Positions 6,602 through 8,174 of a stretch of DNA of 8,174 nucleotides are shown here, in pieces. The DNA is taken from the NCBI GenBank assembly GCA_029881775.1, contig JAOULY010000068.1:1-8174 (forward strand), read 5' to 3'. Source of the stretch: Gammaproteobacteria bacterium (GTDB lineage Bacteria > Pseudomonadota > Gammaproteobacteria > UBA9214). A program made the translations under genes and the position numbers. The notes beneath the pieces were generated by a model, which was not told the origin of the DNA, ran no database searches, and was given only the letters and a program-made list of their open reading frames with translations. Within the stretch, counting starts at the first letter, position 1. The number at the start of each line of letters is the position of its first letter.

Positions 6602-7261
6602 TCAGGCCAGCAGTGCTGCGACGATGCCGGTGAGAAACACGCCATCGAACGTGCCGGCGCCACCGATGGAGGCAAACGGCACATTCATGCGCCGGATATC
6701 GGGCAGTCGCAGGAGATCGGCACCGACTAACACACCGAGCACGCCACTGCAGAAGGCCAGCGGCGCCGGATTGCCGGAATCCAGCAACAGCGCCATGAAC
6801 ACTGCCACCAGCGGCGCCAGCAACACCGGCATGCCAACACCGACTCCGTGGATGGGCCGGCTGGCCAGGCGGCTGACCAGGGTCACGACCAGCAGCGCCG
6901 GCAGCAGGGTGTACAGGCTGACGAAGTGCCCGAGCAACTGGTACAGGCACATACCAACCGGGACGGCGCAGCCGCCGATGTTTACCGCGATGACTGTTTT
7001 GCCGGGCATGCCGGACGCCGGGCGCATTGGAAACATGCCGGCACCGGGCAGCTGCGGTGCAGCGGCGGGATCGTAGCCGGAGTCAATGGTGGCCACCGGG
7101 ATATTGATGACGCTGCCGATCAACGCAGCCATGACCAGCAGCAGGCCACCCGCCGGCGACAGCCCGAGCCGGCTGAAGGCGATCTGGAAAACCTGTAGCT
7201 GCAGGAAGGTCACCAGGAAACTGATAAGCAGTACAAACAGCAGCAACTTGCGTGGCAACAT
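6602..7261 (-). CDS. DUF1614 family integral membrane protein
   Basis: 219 residues, very hydrophobic, with about six or seven predicted membrane helices starting at the N-terminus (LLLFVLLISFLVTFLQLQV). The C-terminal signature IGGAGTFDGVFLTGI and the internal LIGSVINIP are typical of DUF1614 (PF07758), whose function is unknown. The middle part has the conserved VIAVNIGGCAVPV helix. The visible open frame reaches 7405, but the upstream 48 codons are cysteine/arginine/glycine-rich and unlike the family. GGAGG five bases before the ATG at 7261 favours that start; an adjacent ATG at 7264 is too close to the Shine-Dalgarno. The family is broadly spread in archaea and bacteria and says little about role. 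An FNR/Anr-like box 150 bases upstream could serve this gene as well as the divergent small ORF. Confidence 0.88.
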   Translation of the reverse strand: MLPRKLLLFVLLISFLVTFLQLQVFQIAFSRLGLSPAGGLLLVMAALIGSVINIPVATIDSGYDPAAAPQLPGAGMFPMRPASGMPGKTVIAVNIGGCAVPVGMCLYQLLGHFVSLYTLLPALLVVTLVSRLASRPIHGVGVGMPVLLAPLVAVFMALLLDSGNPAPLAFCSGVLGVLVGADLLRLPDIRRMNVPFASIGGAGTFDGVFLTGIVAALLA

Positions 7262-7407
7262 CATGCCCTCCCCGTGCCCGGACAGAAATGACCCTCCCCT
7301 CCCGGCTGCGATTGCGCCACGTGGCGCACTGCAAATGCGGCACGTCGCACCCGTGGCGGCAAAAACATTCTCCCGGTGCATGCTGAAGTGATTACCATGC
7401 AACAATA

Positions 7408-7449
7408 TTGATTATGGTCAAGGAACGGTGCACTGCACTGAATGATAAT
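7408..7449 (+). promoter_or_regulatory. Putative class II FNR/Anr-dependent promoter
   Basis: TTGAT-TATG-GTCAA (7408-7421) matches the FNR/Anr consensus TTGAT-N4-ATCAA at nine of ten positions. Twenty-two bases later comes GATAAT (7444-7449), five of six for a -10 element. A start about seven bases on (7456) places the box centre at -41.5, the standard class II FNR position. The start codon of the proline-rich ORF follows 36 bases later. The box lies between divergent genes, and on the other strand CAGCAT at the same distance is a weaker -10 for DUF1614. Confidence 0.6.
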
Positions 7450-7491
7450 GGTCTTGCAAACACTCCTGGCAACAACTGACCGGTAGCGAAC

Positions 7492-7683
7492 ATGTTCATG
7501 GGTAACGGTTCTCCGGAAATTCCACCGGGCTTTCCTCCGGAAGCCCCGCCGGACACACCCGGGCCGGAAATTCCACCCGACAGTCCCGCAGAAGTCCCCG
7601 CACCGCCCGGGGAAGTACCGCCGCCAGCACCGCAGGAAATCCCGCCACCCCCGCCCGAAGAGGGCCGGCGCCGCACCCGCTGA
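7492..7683 (+). CDS. Small proline-rich protein, function unknown
   Basis: A 63-residue ORF, more than a third proline, built from loose repeats of the type (P)EIPP / PEAPP / AEVPAPP / GEVPPP, ending in a short basic tail EEGRRRTR. It has no signal peptide, membrane segment or cysteine, and is likely extended or polyproline-II in solution. Consecutive prolines (PPPPP) would stall ribosomes without EF-P. Small repetitive proline-rich proteins occur in proteobacteria, but I assign no function. Support comes from the codon-level repeat, the matching FNR-type promoter 36 bases upstream, and the stop just after the basic tail. Against it, no clear Shine-Dalgarno precedes the ATG at 7492 or the in-frame one at 7498. 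The antisense glycine-rich frame (7392-7676) is the shadow of this composition. Confidence 0.55.
   Translation: MFMGNGSPEIPPGFPPEAPPDTPGPEIPPDSPAEVPAPPGEVPPPAPQEIPPPPPEEGRRRTR
7513..7577 (+). repeat. Direct repeat within the proline-rich ORF
   Basis: CCGGAAATTCCACC occurs at 7513-7526 and again at 7564-7577, 51 bases (17 codons) apart and in the same reading frame, encoding PEIPP. It suggests that the ORF grew by internal duplication. Confidence 0.7.
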
Positions 7684-8008
7684 ACGGATCACATAACTGT
7701 ACGCAAGGCACGCTGAACACGCCGTCCACAGGCGTACCGTCTAGTCAATCGCCCTGACCGGCGCCATTTGCCGGTCATAGACCTGCCCCTGCAGGCATCC
7801 TCGCGCATAAATCGGGGGAACCCCCATTGCCGGGTCGAGCGACCCGGACCAGTATGGAGTGACAAAGCAACATAATAACAGGCATCACCATCGCGCGCGT
7901 TGGGCACAGCTATAAATACTCCAAACACGGCAGGTGATGTAAACAGCAAGCACTCCGGCCTCACTGGCACACGAGTCCCGGGGGTGAAACAGGCAGGAGG
8001 ATGTAGAC
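7684..8008. other. Gene-free stretch with four consecutive hairpins
   Basis: No convincing protein is seen. Four perfect inverted repeats follow each other: TGACCGGC-N7-GCCGGTCA (7755-7777), CCTGC-N4-GCAGG (7782-7795), GGGG-GAAC-CCCC (7815-7824, within 7814-7825) and CCGGGTC-GAGC-GACCCGG (7830-7847). None is followed by a T-tract on the plus strand, so they do not look like ordinary terminators. A TATAAAT (7911-7917) could be a -10 for the gene at 8009, but no good -35 was found. The stretch could be the 3' region of the small ORF's transcript or an unrecognised structured RNA. Confidence 0.45.
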
Positions 8009-8174
8009 ATGAGCTGGTTCGGTTTCAAATGGCAACGCAGGCAGACAAACATTTTCGAACCCGGCAGACCGGGCATCCTGGCCAGCCGTGAAGCCATGAT
8101 CATGTGCAAGATCAGGCAGCGCGTGGCGCAGTGCGAATCAGACAAGGTCGAGCTGGAACCGATACGCAAAGAGG
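8009..8174 (+). CDS. Start of an unrecognised gene, 3' end outside window
   Basis: An open frame of 55 codons runs to the right edge. It begins MSWFGFKWQRRQTNIFEPG and continues with a charged, helix-prone stretch (EAMIMCKIRQRVAQCE). AGGAGG lies eight bases before the ATG, the best ribosome binding site in the window, so this is very likely a real start. There is no signal peptide or membrane segment in the visible part; the first residues are aromatic and basic. I do not recognise the family. An ATG at 8001 between the Shine-Dalgarno and this start is followed at once by a stop codon. The gene lies downstream of the hairpin-rich spacer and is not obviously coupled to the proline-rich ORF. 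Confidence 0.65.
   Translation, partial: MSWFGFKWQRRQTNIFEPGRPGILASREAMIMCKIRQRVAQCESDKVELEPIRKE

Noticed and set aside
7262..7405. Upstream extension of the DUF1614 gene to 7405
   Set aside because: The extra 48 residues are Cys/Arg/Gly-rich and unlike the family, and a Shine-Dalgarno sits directly before the ATG at 7261.
7392..7676. 94-codon minus-strand glycine-rich frame
   Set aside because: The Gly-rich part is the exact antisense of the proline codons of the small plus-strand ORF, and no ribosome binding site was seen.
7881..7920. TATAAAT as a full sigma-70 promoter for the gene at 8009
   Set aside because: No acceptable -35 was found at 16-18 bases upstream, so it is only mentioned within the spacer entry.
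7900..8169. Frames 7900-8091 plus and 7885-8169 minus
   Set aside because: Both overlap the well-supported start at 8009 in other frames and have no ribosome binding site or recognisable composition.

Overview
The window looks like chromosomal DNA of a gram-negative proteobacterium, most likely a gammaproteobacterium. This rests on multi-domain cyclic-di-GMP (c-di-GMP) proteins resembling gammaproteobacterial ones (DUF3391-HD-GYP, FimX-like EAL), FliA-type and FNR/Anr-type promoter elements, and Shine-Dalgarno-led genes of medium-high GC. No tRNA, rRNA, IS element or CRISPR array was seen, and the genus cannot be named from the sequence.

Left half (1-4570, minus strand): three genes for c-di-GMP domain proteins in one apparent transcription unit. 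In transcription order they are a large coiled-coil protein with a C-terminal FimX-like degenerate EAL domain (4437-1831), a DUF3391/HD-GYP protein whose HD pair reads LD (1752-490), and a GGDEF protein with DENRF in place of GGDEF that runs off the left edge (472-1). A near-consensus sigma-28 (FliA) promoter, TAAAGATT-N11-GCCGCTAC, lies about 105 bases upstream of the first gene. All three signature motifs are altered, so the unit looks more like a set of c-di-GMP sensors or scaffolds than enzymes. It is probably tied to flagellar motility or type IV pili.

Middle (4670-7261): a frameshifted, internally deleted remnant of a Lon protease C-terminal domain (plus strand) is followed by three minus-strand genes. 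These are a host-attachment family protein (PF10116), a two-TM ion-channel-like protein with an atypical filter (TAGIAD), and a DUF1614 membrane protein. Each appears to have its own upstream region. An FNR/Anr-like box sits upstream of the host-attachment gene, and a sigma-70-like promoter with an overlapping palindrome sits upstream of the channel gene.

Right end (7262-8174): a second FNR/Anr-like box lies exactly 22 bases upstream of a GATAAT -10 element, which is class II geometry. It points at a 63-residue proline-rich small ORF on the plus strand. A gene-free stretch of about 325 bases follows, with four short hairpins in a row. The window ends with the first 55 codons of an unrecognised plus-strand gene that has a strong ribosome binding site. 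The two FNR-like boxes suggest that the right half is a low-oxygen or stress-responsive region, separate from the motility-linked c-di-GMP unit on the left.
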